A stretch of 64,000 nt of DNA, from contig CAXIPT010000009.1 in NCBI GenBank assembly GCA_964030475.1, positions 4,461,690-4,525,689 of the forward strand, given 5' to 3'. The position numbers were made by a program, and so were the translations under genes. Source of the DNA: Tethya wilhelma (lineage: Eukaryota; Porifera; Demospongiae; Tethyida; Tethyidae). Each line of letters starts with the position of its first letter. Within the stretch, counting starts at the first letter, position 1. Below, in pieces: positions 24,201 through 32,100 of the stretch. The notes beneath the pieces were generated by a model. That model did not search any database, was not told the origin of the DNA, and was given only the letters and a program-made list of their open reading frames with translations.

Positions 24201-25151
24201 ACAAAAAATGCCTGGACTACAAGACGACAAAATTGTAGTAATATTCAAAACAGCAAATTATGAACCGGTGTCACAGGACCAGAGCTCCCCCGGAAATTTT
24301 CTCCGGGGGAGAATTTCTCCTAAGGGTAATTTCTCCCCCCCCGGAGTTAATTTCCTAGGACGGAATCTCCCCCCTTAGGTTACAAGCTCCCCCCAAACAA
24401 CAAGATTTTTTACTGTTGTTGATGGTCATGAGGTACTAAAAAGGCTATGGATGAATGTCAGAGTGTATACAAGCTTGTAGGACTATGAACCAATGGTCAG
24501 ACACAAACATATGGCTGGACAGAGTCGAATATAATAACTTTTTATTTTATCGCTATGCGTGACTGATTGAGGAATGCAACGAGGAACGGTAGCTCTACCC
24601 CTAGTCCTAGCTCTAGTCCTAGCCCTAACCCTAGCTCTAACCCTAGACCTAGCATTACTACAACATACTATTCTATTCACATCGTTTTTTTCTTCACAAT
24701 CAACAAGTTCAAGGCAGTAAAGGCACCCGGAGCGCCAGTCCTATGGGAGGAGTCCCAGTCCTAGGGCAAAATCTCCAGGGGGGAGGAAATATCCTTAGAC
24801 CGGATCCTCCGGGGGAGGAGATTTTACCCGGAGTGAATATCCTATGACACCGGTTAGCAAGGCAAAATACAATACAATTCGTATGGGAGACACACCCTTT
24901 GTTTGCCATTAATTACTACCAAGCAAAATTGAAATGGTAACTTCGGGGACAGACAGTAGTGTCAAGATTTATGAAGACCTCAAAAAAAATTTATAGCTAC
25001 ACCACAAATAAACACGGGTTTCAAAAAATGTATGACATTGTACAAACTTACGTCGCAAAGAATGTGACAGCCTTCTCCAAAGAAAGAAATTTATTTGATA
25101 TCTTGTGAACGGCAAAACAGTCACTTGTCGTTGAAGATACATACGTAACAT
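4410..25151 (-). CDS. DARS2: Mitochondrial aspartyl-tRNA synthetase, multi-exon, 3' end outside the window
   Basis: Class II aspartyl-tRNA synthetase of the bacterial type, charging mitochondrial tRNA-Asp. Exons seen, 5' to 3' on the minus strand: 25151-25052, 21006-20902, 15211-15062, 12791-12680, 10844-10759, 5137-5027 and 4485-4410, the last two also duplicated at 6139-6029 and 5487-5412. All have GT-AG borders, and phases match from 21006 onward. The N-terminus is Arg-rich and aromatic, like a mitochondrial presequence. Family signatures include [40 protein letters not shown] and [10 protein letters not shown] did not find the exon(s) for the OB-fold and motif 1 between 25051 and 21007, nor the last exon, probably beyond position 1. 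The GAD insertion domain between YNSDKPDTR and LWITDFPLF is absent. The gene is head to head with KDM8. Identity is secure; completeness is not. Confidence 0.9.
5027..5137 (-). CDS. DARS2: DARS2 exon, GGGSIR block
   Basis: 111 nt, exactly 37 codons, phase 0 at both ends. Contains [20 protein letters not shown], the conserved aminoacyl-adenylate site strand of AspRS. Acceptor TTCTAG, donor GTACTA. Confidence 0.9.
5412..5487 (-). CDS. DARS2: DARS2 exon, duplicated copy of 4410-4485
   Basis: Second copy of the CPPHGGIAL exon created by the tandem duplication, shifted by 1002 bp. It ends in phase 1, while the next exon downstream (5137-5027) starts in phase 0, so splicing all four duplicated exons in series would shift the frame. 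Confidence 0.8.
6029..6139 (-). CDS. DARS2: DARS2 exon, duplicated copy of 5027-5137
   Basis: Second, apparently identical copy of the GGGSIR exon. It is phase-compatible with exon 10844-10759 upstream and with either copy of the next exon. Confidence 0.8.
6190..6888. other. No gene seen
   Basis: DARS2 intron sequence upstream of the duplicated exons on the minus strand. AT-rich, no supported exon or inverted repeat. Confidence 0.5.
6889..7265 (+). pseudogene. THAP-domain gene remnant
   Basis: A THAP zinc finger (C2CH, DNA-binding, common in P-element-type transposases and host factors) can be followed through broken frames. From the ATG at 6889 it reads [10 protein letters not shown]. After a frame change it continues as LYKFPKDP with an in-frame stop, then [22 protein letters not shown] and AAQFGI, ending with AIPTIFPR, which matches the THAP C-terminal proline motif. 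A stop follows at 7151-7153, and similarity to 55831-56011 continues to about 7265. The frameshift and stops indicate a pseudogene. It lies on the opposite strand inside a DARS2 intron. Confidence 0.75.
7305..7948. mobile_element. Non-autonomous TTAA-flanked element (piggyBac type)
   Basis: Terminal inverted repeats CCGATTATACGC / GCGTATAATCGG are bordered exactly by TTAA at 7301-7304 and 7949-7952, the target duplication of piggyBac-superfamily elements. 644 bp; no transposase ORF. The interior is unrelated to the other TTAA elements in the window. Confidence 0.75.
7953..10049. other. No supported gene
   Basis: DARS2 intron DNA. On the minus strand around 8840-8940 there is a short acidic reading ([10 protein letters not shown]) that could be a remnant of a THAP or transposon ORF, but I see no splice sites or family match. 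The ORFs at 8986-9264 and 9126-9368 overlap on opposite strands and are not supported. Confidence 0.4.
10050..10669. mobile_element. Foldback element D, copy 3
   Basis: Starts TAGCCT and ends AGGCTA, with outer arms of the form AGGCTCTCTC...AGAGAGCCT near each end, the same architecture as 15557-16197 and 23110-23767. The flanking 9-mers do not match convincingly, so this copy is older or altered. No coding capacity. Confidence 0.65.
10759..10844 (-). CDS. DARS2: DARS2 exon, HHPFTAP block
   Basis: 86 nt, entering in phase 1 and leaving in phase 0. Contains [12 protein letters not shown], a hallmark of AspRS. Acceptor CTCCCTTTAG, donor GTAATT. The phase matches exon 12791-12680 exactly. Confidence 0.92.
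10953..11234. repeat. Dispersed repeat E with TCTG microsatellite, copy 1
   Basis: Starts CCCTTGGCACGTGCATGCGC, carries a short (GTCT)n run, then a conserved body including CAGTCATCAAAAGTGGCATA. Related copies: 26690-26985 (inverted), 31146-31445, and fragments near 27600 and 35508. Confidence 0.7.
11527..11675 (-). CDS. Candidate exon of an unidentified gene
   Basis: A 149-nt open segment with a plausible acceptor (CTTAGTTTAG, or an alternative CTTTGTCTTGAAG) and a strong donor AAA|GTAAGT. It reads [17 protein letters not shown] and [16 protein letters not shown], amphipathic like a helical-repeat protein. It cannot be part of DARS2: joining it to the exon at 12791-12680 gives a stop, whereas the flanking DARS2 exons join cleanly without it. 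I do not recognise the family and found no partner exons. Confidence 0.3.
11676..12679. other. No gene; repeat fragments
   Basis: Contains an AT-rich repeat I segment (about 12040-12180, rich in AAATTTTCG words) and a diverged repeat H segment (about 12236-12430) also seen at 17213, 18205, 28500 and 33690. The minus ORF inside repeat H is not conserved between copies. Confidence 0.5.
12680..12791 (-). CDS. DARS2: DARS2 exon joining SDKPDTR directly to WITDFPLF
   Basis: 112 nt, phase 0 in, phase 1 out; acceptor TTTCATTTAG, donor GTGAGT. It encodes [10 protein letters not shown], then within about a dozen residues [11 protein letters not shown]. In bacterial-type AspRS these two conserved blocks are separated by the GAD insertion domain of more than 100 residues. 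Here they are continuous in one exon with no intron between, so the domain appears to be missing. Confidence 0.88.
12905..12970 (+). other. tRNA-like segment, possible SINE head
   Basis: A stretch with an A-box-like AGTGCAGTGGCTTTATC and a B-box-like TGATTCGAGTT at tRNA-like spacing. It does not fold into a convincing cloverleaf in my reading, so at most it is a tRNA-derived SINE or decayed tRNA. Confidence 0.2.
12973..13342. other. Purine-rich low-complexity segment, no supported gene
   Basis: Strongly GA-rich on the plus strand, so long open frames arise on both strands. No domain, splice context or codon pattern supports translation. Confidence 0.4.
13750..13920 (+). repeat. GC-rich imperfect tandem repeat
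   Basis: Four to five imperfect units of roughly 35-40 bp built around GGGGACTG/GGGGACAATCTAAAGCGC and CAGTCC words. GC content is clearly above the surroundings. Confidence 0.6.
14038..14150 (+). repeat. 32-bp tandem repeat, three units and a partial
   Basis: Units start GAAACATCATGG and contain GTGAGCCTGAGCAAACGTA; only one base differs between the full units. A single diverged unit occurs at about 11768-11807. Confidence 0.9.
14268..14502. mobile_element. MITE with TA target duplication
   Basis: Inverted ends AAGTCCATCTGGTTT with reverse complement at the right, continuing imperfectly over about 28 bp, flanked by TA at 14266-14267 and 14503-14504. 235 bp, non-coding; Tc1/mariner-type by its target site. 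Confidence 0.7.
14505..15061. other. No supported gene
   Basis: Contains an open plus-strand frame (to 14975) without an ATG context, conserved motif or splice evidence. DARS2 intron DNA. Confidence 0.4.
15062..15211 (-). CDS. DARS2: DARS2 exon, VEMSFVDV block
   Basis: 150 nt, 50 codons, phase 0 at both ends. Starts [14 protein letters not shown] and ends [13 protein letters not shown], following the AspRS order after the PEFTQ block. Acceptor TTTCTATTTAG, donor GTAACA. Confidence 0.93.
15249..15279 (+). repeat. TG microsatellite followed by a G run
   Basis: (TG)n of about nine units directly followed by about twelve G. Confidence 0.95.
15557..16197. mobile_element. Foldback element D, copy 1, with 9-bp target duplication
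   Basis: Begins TAGCCTCATTCCCAGGCTCC and ends with its near-perfect inverse; the arms of about 95 bp also contain a smaller internal palindrome. Flanked by GGCAAATTG at 15548-15556 and again at 16198-16206, an exact 9-bp duplication. 641 bp without a transposase. A 9-bp duplication suits Mutator-like elements, which is my inference. Confidence 0.85.
16283..16301 (+). promoter_or_regulatory. TATA-like plus CAACAGAGAG block
   Basis: TTATATCACCAACAGAGAG lies about 40 bp before the small secreted ORF at 16331. A near match lies at almost the same distance before the secreted-protein gene at 19517. Confidence 0.35.
16331..16483 (+). CDS. Small putative secreted peptide, possibly broken
   Basis: A 50-residue ORF starting [19 protein letters not shown] with a clear signal-peptide shape: short basic start, hydrophobic core and an Ala-rich cleavage region (HAAA). 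Two cysteines follow (VCQPTFCP), then an early stop. In the next frame a cysteine-bearing continuation runs to about 16583, so an indel or unannotated intron may have cut a longer precursor. No family recognised. The upstream block resembles that of the gene at 19517. Confidence 0.35.
   Translation: MRLSITLLGSFLLFLTVCINHAAAKFVCQPTFCPVLFYNKMVFKHYIFSS
16484..17634. other. No supported gene; repeat H copy
   Basis: The part at about 17213-17420 is a copy of repeat H (also 18205, 28500 and 33690). The rest shows purine-rich runs near 16990-17060 and no exon. Confidence 0.45.
17635..17990. mobile_element. MITE family C, rearranged copy
   Basis: Contains several family C arms (ATTAGAAATGTATAAGAACA and inverted forms) with an internal repeat of AAGCAAACAAGATAGGAATG. 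Boundaries are unclear; it looks like overlapping or tandem insertions. Confidence 0.6.
18083..18620. repeat. Dispersed repeat H copy with GAA microsatellite
   Basis: Shares blocks with 28370-28600 and, inverted, 33480-33905. A (GAA)n run of about 18 units lies at 18406-18459; the serine-rich minus-strand ORF there is only this microsatellite. Confidence 0.7.
19084..19196. repeat. AT-rich dispersed repeat I
   Basis: Rich in words such as GAAAAATTTCGC and ACGAAAATTTCCCACTATA; the same end appears at about 20016-20166 and in part near 12040-12180 and 44950. Confidence 0.5.
19469..19491 (+). promoter_or_regulatory. Putative core promoter of the secreted-protein gene
   Basis: TTTATAATCAACAGAGAG lies 35-45 bp before the ATG at 19517. 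TTTATAA is a plausible TATA box, and the downstream CAACAGAGAG recurs before the small secreted ORF at 16331. Confidence 0.35.
19517..19921 (+). CDS. Small secreted basic protein, 134 aa, family unknown
   Basis: Single-exon ORF. The ATG at 19517 gives [20 protein letters not shown], a good signal peptide with likely cleavage after FCD or nearby, followed by a hydrophilic, strongly basic chain rich in Lys, Arg, Tyr, Gln and Asn (for example [14 protein letters not shown]). No further membrane segment, no disulfide pattern, no domain I know. The upstream in-frame TTG is not a likely start. It has a TATA-like box about 40 bp upstream and AATAAA 51 bp after the stop, so it looks like an intact, independently expressed gene nested on the opposite strand in a DARS2 intron. 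Confidence 0.6.
   Translation: MNLQSGVILAVVLFLSISHTFCDLMKSQHLHGTEDLLYASSHPDTRRLLAGHADQSTIVLQAKQNQKPSKVNYKQMKHWYFSKYPTKPTIPIRHSISRNVMFQTNPNYNQKFARLYRYFISWKISSRIKAQYYK
19972..19977 (+). terminator. Poly(A) signal AATAAA
   Basis: Canonical AATAAA, 51 bp downstream of the stop of the secreted-protein ORF. Confidence 0.5.
20016..20166. repeat. Repeat I, second copy
   Basis: AT-rich block sharing the end GAAAATTTCCCACTATA with 19084-19196. Confidence 0.5.
20167..20901. other. No gene seen
   Basis: DARS2 intron DNA directly downstream of the exon at 21006-20902 on the minus strand; no supported feature. Confidence 0.5.
20902..21006 (-). CDS. DARS2: DARS2 exon, motif 2 block
   Basis: 105 nt, 35 codons, phase 0 at both ends. 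Encodes [20 protein letters not shown] followed by [12 protein letters not shown], covering class II motif 2 with its conserved Arg and the AspRS signature. Acceptor AACCACTTCAG, donor GTTTGT. Confidence 0.95.
21007..23109. other. No clear gene; DARS2 N-terminal exons should lie near here
   Basis: The anticodon-binding OB-fold and motif 1 of DARS2 must be encoded between 25051 and 21007 if the gene is intact, yet I could not identify them. A minus-strand open segment at about 21502-21570 ends in a GTAAGT donor but its protein does not match AspRS. A family C fragment lies at about 21075-21160. One N at 22467. Confidence 0.4.
23110..23767. mobile_element. Foldback element D, copy 2, with 9-bp target duplication
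   Basis: Starts TAGCCTCGTCCCCAGGCTCC and ends with the inverse; arms of about 75 bp. Flanked by GTGGAAGCC at 23101-23109 and 23768-23776, an exact 9-bp duplication. 658 bp, no transposase. Same family as 15557-16197. Confidence 0.85.
24263..24855. mobile_element. GC-rich inverted-repeat element
   Basis: Ends AACCGGTGTCACAGGAC and its imperfect inverse, ending GACACCGGTT. The subterminal parts hold strong local palindromes of C and G runs (CTCCCCCGG...CCGGGGGAG). The centre holds the minisatellite at 24591-24656. No target duplication seen. Confidence 0.55.
24591..24656 (+). repeat. Degenerate CTAGYCC / CCCTAA-like minisatellite
   Basis: Repeats of the forms CTAGTC, CTAGCTC and CCTAACC, including CTAGCCCTAACCCTAGC. 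It resembles a degenerate telomere-type array but with mixed periods, and lies in the loop of the GC-rich element. Confidence 0.7.
25052..25151 (-). CDS. DARS2: DARS2 first coding exon, mitochondrial presequence
   Basis: 100 nt from ATG 25151 to a GTAAGT donor (phase 1). It begins [19 protein letters not shown] and continues with WRRLSHSLR. Arg-rich, aromatic, with no acidic residue, as in matrix-targeting sequences. Assignment to DARS2 rests on position, strand and this character, since the following exon was not found. Confidence 0.6.
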
Positions 25152-25375
25152 GGTCCCATTCGAGAAAAGACAAAGCAAGAGTGTATATAATGGGACTCGA
25201 ACTTTACTTGCCACGTGGCCACGTTGGCCGCGCCATCACGTGTTCTTTTGCCCTTGACGTACATGACCTTGACGTCGACTTTAGAGCATCAGCTCGCTAC
25301 AGCTAGCTAACGAGCTACAACTCGAAGCTCGAAGTCGAAGAGCGACTACGGTACCCGATCCGAGCGAGTGAAAAC
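25152..25375. promoter_or_regulatory. Divergent promoter between DARS2 and KDM8
   Basis: A 224-bp, locally GC-richer segment between two divergently oriented start codons. It contains two CACGTG E-boxes (25212-25217 and 25237-25242) and two TGACGT CRE-like half sites (25255-25260 and 25270-25275). No TATA box is evident. Sharing of these sites by both genes is my inference. Confidence 0.6.
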
Positions 25376-26154
25376 ATGTCTAGCTCTTTAGTGTGGCTAA
25401 ATTTCATATTCATGCATCGTAGTGATTTTCATGCTCTCCTGGAAAGTCTAAAGTATCATTTCATTTATACTCCAATAATTCTCAGATCTCTGGTCGAATC
25501 CTGGAAACTACTTGAACAAGATACATATGGATCTAGCAAGTATATCTCTGCTAGCCAAAAGTGGAGTGAACTTGTATTGCAATACTGTTGGGAGCAGCTA
25601 CATACAGGACACTGGAAGGATGTTAGTTTGGTGTGGAGAAAGGTATATAGTATTGCTTCATTACTAAATGCTGCCTGTCTAACAAAGCAGGAGAAATTAC
25701 ACGAAGCTCTAATACTAGTTGATAAAGGTATATTGTTAGGTGAACCTATTCTTAACAAAGCATTACACTCATTTGCCAAAGTTCTTATGGAAGATATTCA
25801 CCACTTGTCTTCACAACGCATTGTTACTCCAGACCAGACCACTTCTCCAACACTAGTTCACTCTGCAACTACTCAAGCTAGAGGTATTGGCAAAATTAAA
25901 TTTAACAACTATGTTCCATATCAAGCCAAAAAGGGTGTAGAACCGGAACCTCTTTTAGCTGAATCAAATCCCTCCAATGCTACAAAATTACCTATGTCTT
26001 CAGACACTCCTCTAATTGATCCTCAACTTAGCATACCAATCTCAAATTGCCCCTCACTGGAGTCCTTCTACAGAAATCACATGTGTACATTTGTACCTAT
26101 TGTCCTAACTGGTGCCATGGATCACTGGCCTTCATATGCTCAAAAGAAATGGAG
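25376..26154 (+). CDS. KDM8: KDM8 exon 1
   Basis: 779 nt from ATG to GAG|GTATGC; ends in phase 2 (AG of a Ser codon completed by exon 2). Carries the N-terminal helical region, a Ser/Thr/Pro-rich linker and the start of the JmjC region ([12 protein letters not shown]). Confidence 0.93.
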
Positions 26155-29100
26155 GTATGCTTACTTCACAATCTTTGAATATTAAGGTTTAGACTATTAA
26201 AGTCTATTCGTGTTCACTTGAGCCTTCAAAATTTCTTCATAACTTGGCCGTATATCTATGAATCGCACTATTTTAGATACCATTCGATTGCAAATTTCAC
26301 GAATATTCGTTTGGTGCTTTTTAAAAAGGGCTACCCAATACCATTCAAAAGTTACGCGTATGGCCCATACATAAAGTTTAAGCAAAACTACACTACTTCC
26401 TGGGCTCAAGTGAACACTAATAGACTTTAGTGCATTAGTACACACAGTTTCTGTAGAGTATACTGATTTGTTTTTCGAGAGAAACAAATTGTGCAGAATT
26501 GCTGAAAATTTGTTTTTAAATAGTGAAGAGGACTAAGAATATTCTGTGTACCTACATTAACAGCAAAGATTATACTTGTTCAGAGTATGACCACTACTAA
26601 TTGGCAAGTCTCTGTATGGATCGAAATAGGAAGTACTTAGCTGTTGTATTATTGCTTACTAAATTTACCTAGAAAGTGAGTCAGCTCTCCTTCTATTGAA
26701 TAGAAATGTCAAATAATGCACACTAACAAAATGGGTGTGATCAGCAGGTGTGGTGTCGAAGCTTAGCGCTCAGAGATGCTGAAAAGCTTCAGATCTCAGG
26801 AACTATAGGTTTTTATAGAGTCAAGAACGGCAACTCCAGTCTTCAAAAGCAGCATACCAAGGTAAGATAATTGAGATCATCTAAGAAAATTGCACTAAGT
26901 ATTCTTGAGATATGGCTGGAACAAGTACACACACGTACACAAACAGACAGACTAAATGACAACTGTAACCCTACCAAGGGTTAATTATCATTGACTCTAG
27001 ACATACACAATTGTAATGCTTATTGATATTTTTAAGCTACACTACCTCATACTCTTGTTTGCTCTGGTTATAGGTTTTTCACCTTTAGATAAGGAATATA
27101 AATGTTGCTGTTTTGGTGGATTGATTTATACCCACAAAAAATTGACATCGATATCTTATCGCTATGTATGATGTAGTGCCGTTTTTTTCCTCAAAATAAA
27201 TATGTTGCTTTTGCCAATCGCCTTTCTGTGAAAATATACTCATTAAAAATTTGTAGCTGTACGGTATGTTAATTATCAATGTTTTTGTTACTAATGTATT
27301 ATTCTATTCAGTCTAGAATACTTCAAAAAGGTCGCAGGCCCTAGGACAGTACCAGTAGAGGTTGGGAACCGTTACACTGATGAAGACTGGTCCCAAAAAT
27401 TGATGACTGTCTCAGATTTTATTGACAATTATGTTTCAAATCAGGCAAGTCAAATTACATCAGATATATAGAAATGAAATAAAATTTGCACTAATCACAA
27501 ATTCTTGCAGCCAACATTAACTTGTCGTAAGGGGTATCTCGCTCAACATCAACTTTTTGACCAGGTATACAACATTAGATTAATATTTAACTAGTAAATT
27601 ATTAACCCTTGGTGCACCTGCCCACCAGGGGTTACGATAGTCATTTNTGGACTCTTAACTCCCAGTAGTTTGTCCAATCCTATCCCTAATGTTTTTGCCT
27701 TACCGTCCTTTGCAAACGGTGAGCCTCGCCCTCCCACATTCACATGACCAGACCCGCCCACTCACAGATTTCCATTTATTTCCAAATTGCACTTTAAAAA
27801 GGCTATAATCATGTCAATATTGGTACAATTTGGAAATAAATGGATAACTGGCATGATATTGGTCGTTATATGGTTAAACTGCATACATAAGCTAACAATA
27901 AGTTATTTTACCTGGGTATCACCTCAAAACTCACTTGTATCTTCAGTAGCTAGCAGAATCAGATAAAATGTGAAAAATGCTGGCCGATTATTGATTACTT
28001 GATCTCGATTACTACGACGGCTTGGTTTGAGCTACCAAATCTGGAAATTAATAAGTTCAATCTTCCTACTACTGGTATTCCCAACGAAGTCCTGATTGCA
28101 TGTAGCACCACCTCAAACATTTGTTTCAAGGTGTTTTTTAGTCGCAGTCTGAAAATTGATGTTTTTGGCTGATTATAGATTAAATTTGGCCACCACTTAA
28201 TGGTGTTGGGAAGCCTTTCAGGTTAGTGGGTGGAACTTGAAGTCTCCAGAACCAAGGGTAATTTTTCATAGGCTATCTTTTGATACCAAACTTGAGGTAG
28301 TATATAGCACCCATACGCAAGTCAGAAATCATGTCGGAAAATTGATGGTGGCTGACAGTCAGTGGCTTACTCTAACTGTTAGCTATGGTGGAGTTTTGTA
28401 CCCAGTATAGTAGTAGTGGAACATGATTAGCCCTGCTCGAAATAATTGAATTCTAAATAACTCGCTCTTATCTGGAAAGAGTCGTCAATTTGATTGCCCA
28501 AGTAGCTAATGAATTATTCATGCATATAGAAATTAATGGCTACCATACGGAGAAGGCGCTTTTCGCCTTGTATCTAGCGACTTAATGAGTGCTCTTTGAG
28601 AAAAATTGTATCAAGATGAAGCTAATGGGCCATCCGTGCCATTACCTGTGTACCCAGTACTACCGTACTGGGAATAATAATATATGTTTTACTTTAAGCC
28701 TAAAGCCTATATCCCATACAGGAAGAATTCTGCACACACTCTAACAGCCATTCCATCTTGTTTGCGTTCTTTTTAAGATTTAGCCATTCCTGTGTCTCAT
28801 TACATTTCCAAAAAGCTAAATAGTAGCTCAGTAGCTAGCTACACACACCAACTCAAGTGTGATTTGTAGAATTATGGAAAATTGAGAAGAAACAAGTAAA
28901 AAAAGCATTGGAAATGTAATGAGATACAGGAATGGCTAAATCGTAAAAAGAACGCAAACAAGATGGAATGGCTGTTAGAGTGTGTGGGGAGGGAATATAT
29001 AATCTATGGTGTGAGGAATTCTTCCTGTGGGCAAAATGAGAGACACTGGGAATAAGGAGCATGGAGTTATGGCAGTGTGACTCATTACCAATACAACTGA

Positions 29101-32100
29101 TAAGCCTTAAATGTGAATTTAAATTTTCCATTTTGATGTCATTCTAAACATTTAGTAAAATAATATTTCACATGCTTTGGCTTGCTTCAATTAACGAAGT
29201 GTATAATATTATATTATAACTTGCAATACTTCTTAGATCAATCCATAAACTAAAGTGGTCTAATGGTGATTATATCTTTCTTGACTATAGGTTCCAGAGC
29301 TATTGAATGATGTAGTACTTCCAGATTATTGCTTCCTGACTGACAACTATAGCTCTAATTTAGATGATGATCAGTTGAAAGTCAATATTTGGTTTGGACC
29401 AAAAGGAACCATATCACCTCTTCATTTTGACCCAACTCACAACATTCTGGCTCAGGTTAGCAAGTAGTAGATAAACTAATGATTGATAATTGGTCTAGGA
29501 TTTTCAGTTCGAGCCATCGCTCGGGCGGCTATTTTGGCTACGTGGCCCCACCCACTAGCACTACGTATATGTATAGCGAACTATAGAGAGTTGTGCGCTA
29601 GCTGCACCTTGCTAGAACACTGGAAGTCTGAGATAGCGACTCTGTCTCTAGTATAAATGCTTAGACGTAACTGAGTATTTCTAGTCCAAGCGCTTAATTG
29701 TGTTTTGCTAACTTTGCAGCAAGCTAGCTTGTGATAATATTATGATCGCGACGTTGCCTAAGTAGCCACACCCATGCAACTGTACAGTCTGCATTGCCAG
29801 CCTGGATGTTGTACAGCTGCAGTAAAGTATAGAAAGTGTGGTTTACATGACATTGCGATGCTGATGCATGCATGCCTCGATAGCCTTCTCAGAGTCAATG
29901 CATGCCTAATTAATGCATTGATGCAAATAAGTATAGTATTGTATAGACTGTGTATTACAGCGTATATACGCTGAGGGTTGTGCACCATGTATATGGTGCC
30001 TTTCATGATACTATGGTAATGCTTTTTACACATGAACATACACATACAAAGGTTGTTGGCCGCAAATATGTAAGACTCTATAACCAGGAACAAACACCTT
30101 ATTTGTATCCAAATCAAGATTTTCTCACTAATACAAGTCAGGTATGCTAGTATATAGTACCATTTTGCTACACTTACATATTTATCTACAGTCATAGACT
30201 AGTTAGGGCATAGGATAGGAAACAACCTGCTAACTAATAACCGAAACAATTTTCAATATTCAAACACTAGCCTGCAACCTTCTCGAACCAACTTCTTTTG
30301 TTAGAAAAGCACAATCATCATCTGTTTATTCTTAGATTATAGAATCTCTGGATTTTGCAGTGCTTCTGTTAAGTGCTACAGTGAAATCTCAAATTTTGGA
30401 CTCAGTCTTTCCCAACCAGGTAAGTTGTTTCCTCCTGAATGCTGTGGTATAGAAAACCTACACTGGTTCTCGAGGGTGGCACAACGAGACTTTCTTTTAC
30501 TCTGGCTACAAATGGTCCTGAGCAACACAAATTAAAGTGTCTAGCAGAAGCGCCCTTGGCACCTACCATGCTGCTACTGAAGAGTGCTTTGACGACCCAG
30601 CTGTTTCTTTTTCTAAAAACTCTTTGTGTAACCCTTTACCTTCCACCATGTAGTACTTTAGTCATCAATATACGGTTAGATTTTTTGCAAGTTCTGCAAA
30701 ATTGAGTCTAAAAATTAGCTATCTGCTTAAATGTTTAGCATTTGCTTACTAGTATATTCATGAGCAAAGAGTAGCCTATAACCTTAAAGGAACTGTGTCA
30801 CTATATAAGCACTGTTTTGTTACCAAAAATAAAATGCGTGACGTTTTGTGACATTTTTTGTTGACAAATGCGCAATATACGTACATACACGGGGCTAATA
30901 CCCGGGCGTGGTACCCAGATCGCGCAAGAAACAAAACAAAAACGTCACAAACGGTCATAGAACATCATAAAATGTCACACATTTTATTTTTAGTAACAAA
31001 ACACCGCTTATATAGTGACACAGTTCCTTTAAGCCATTAAGCCACACCTGATTTGGGTATCATCTAATAGTGGTGGAACATATGTTTTGAGTACTAGTAT
31101 GCATAGTATAGAACAATGTAAACAATTGTAATTTGCCACCCATTTATTAACCCTTGGCGCGCGCATGCGCAGCAAGGGTTACGGTAGTCGTTTTGTATGT
31201 CTGTCTGTCTGTCTGTCTGTCTGTCTGACAGATTTTTTCTGCACTCTATATCTCAAGAACGGAATGCCCAGTCTTCAAAGGCGGCACACCAAGGTAAAAT
31301 AATCGATATTATCTAAAAAAATTCACGTAGCATTCAACAAAACCTTGTAGTTCCTGAGATTTGAGGCTTTTCAGCCTCTCTGAACGCTAAGCTTCGAGGC
31401 CACACCTGCTATTCACGCCCATTTCTTAGTGTGCGTTATTTAGAATAGACTAGTTTTCACTTGGCAGAAGCACATGCATGAAGGAGTTGAGAGGCAACTA
31501 ACTTACTTTGTAGGCAAGTTTAGCACGCAATAATACTATACTCTTATTAATCACGCTGTTTTGGCATATTATAAGCATGTTTTTAATGAATCCAAGGCAT
31601 GACAGAGCTGATGAACAATCACTGAGTCATGTTTATATTATGTGAACTTGCCAGCTAGTACAGTGCTAGTACTCTAACTATGATCATTGTTAGTGACAAA
31701 GTATTCTCTGTGTAGCCGGTCAGGCTGCCACTATTAGCCTCCTGGTCCGGCAGGGCATCCATCCTCATCAGTGGTTAAAATGATAGTCAATTGTAGCTAG
31801 TATCCTCTGCTGGCTCCACTGTTACTGTACTGGAAGCTAGATTGTCATGTGTGACAATGTATTCTATTGCTAGGGCGCCAAGTGTTAAGCACCTTGGTGC
31901 CTTCATTCAGTAAGTACATGTTGTATACCTCCCTGTCTGTGTTGATGTTGTTTTGTTTGATCAACCTGTTTAATGATCTCATATGACCAGTTTTTTGTCA
32001 TCCCACTATATAGGGTGGTACCCGAGTTCCTGCAATCTACCTAGTTTAGATCCGGTCAACCTAGTTGATTGGCTAGCCTATTCAAGCAGAACAGACCCTC

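Noticed and set aside
29758..30195. 145-codon minus-strand ORF antisense to KDM8 exon 5
   Set aside because: Overlaps a securely placed exon and has no domain; shadow ORF.
30439..30705. Shared RKPTLVL reading in element G copies, considered as a conserved small gene
   Set aside because: The similarity is limited to a few codons within otherwise non-coding repeat copies whose frames diverge immediately.
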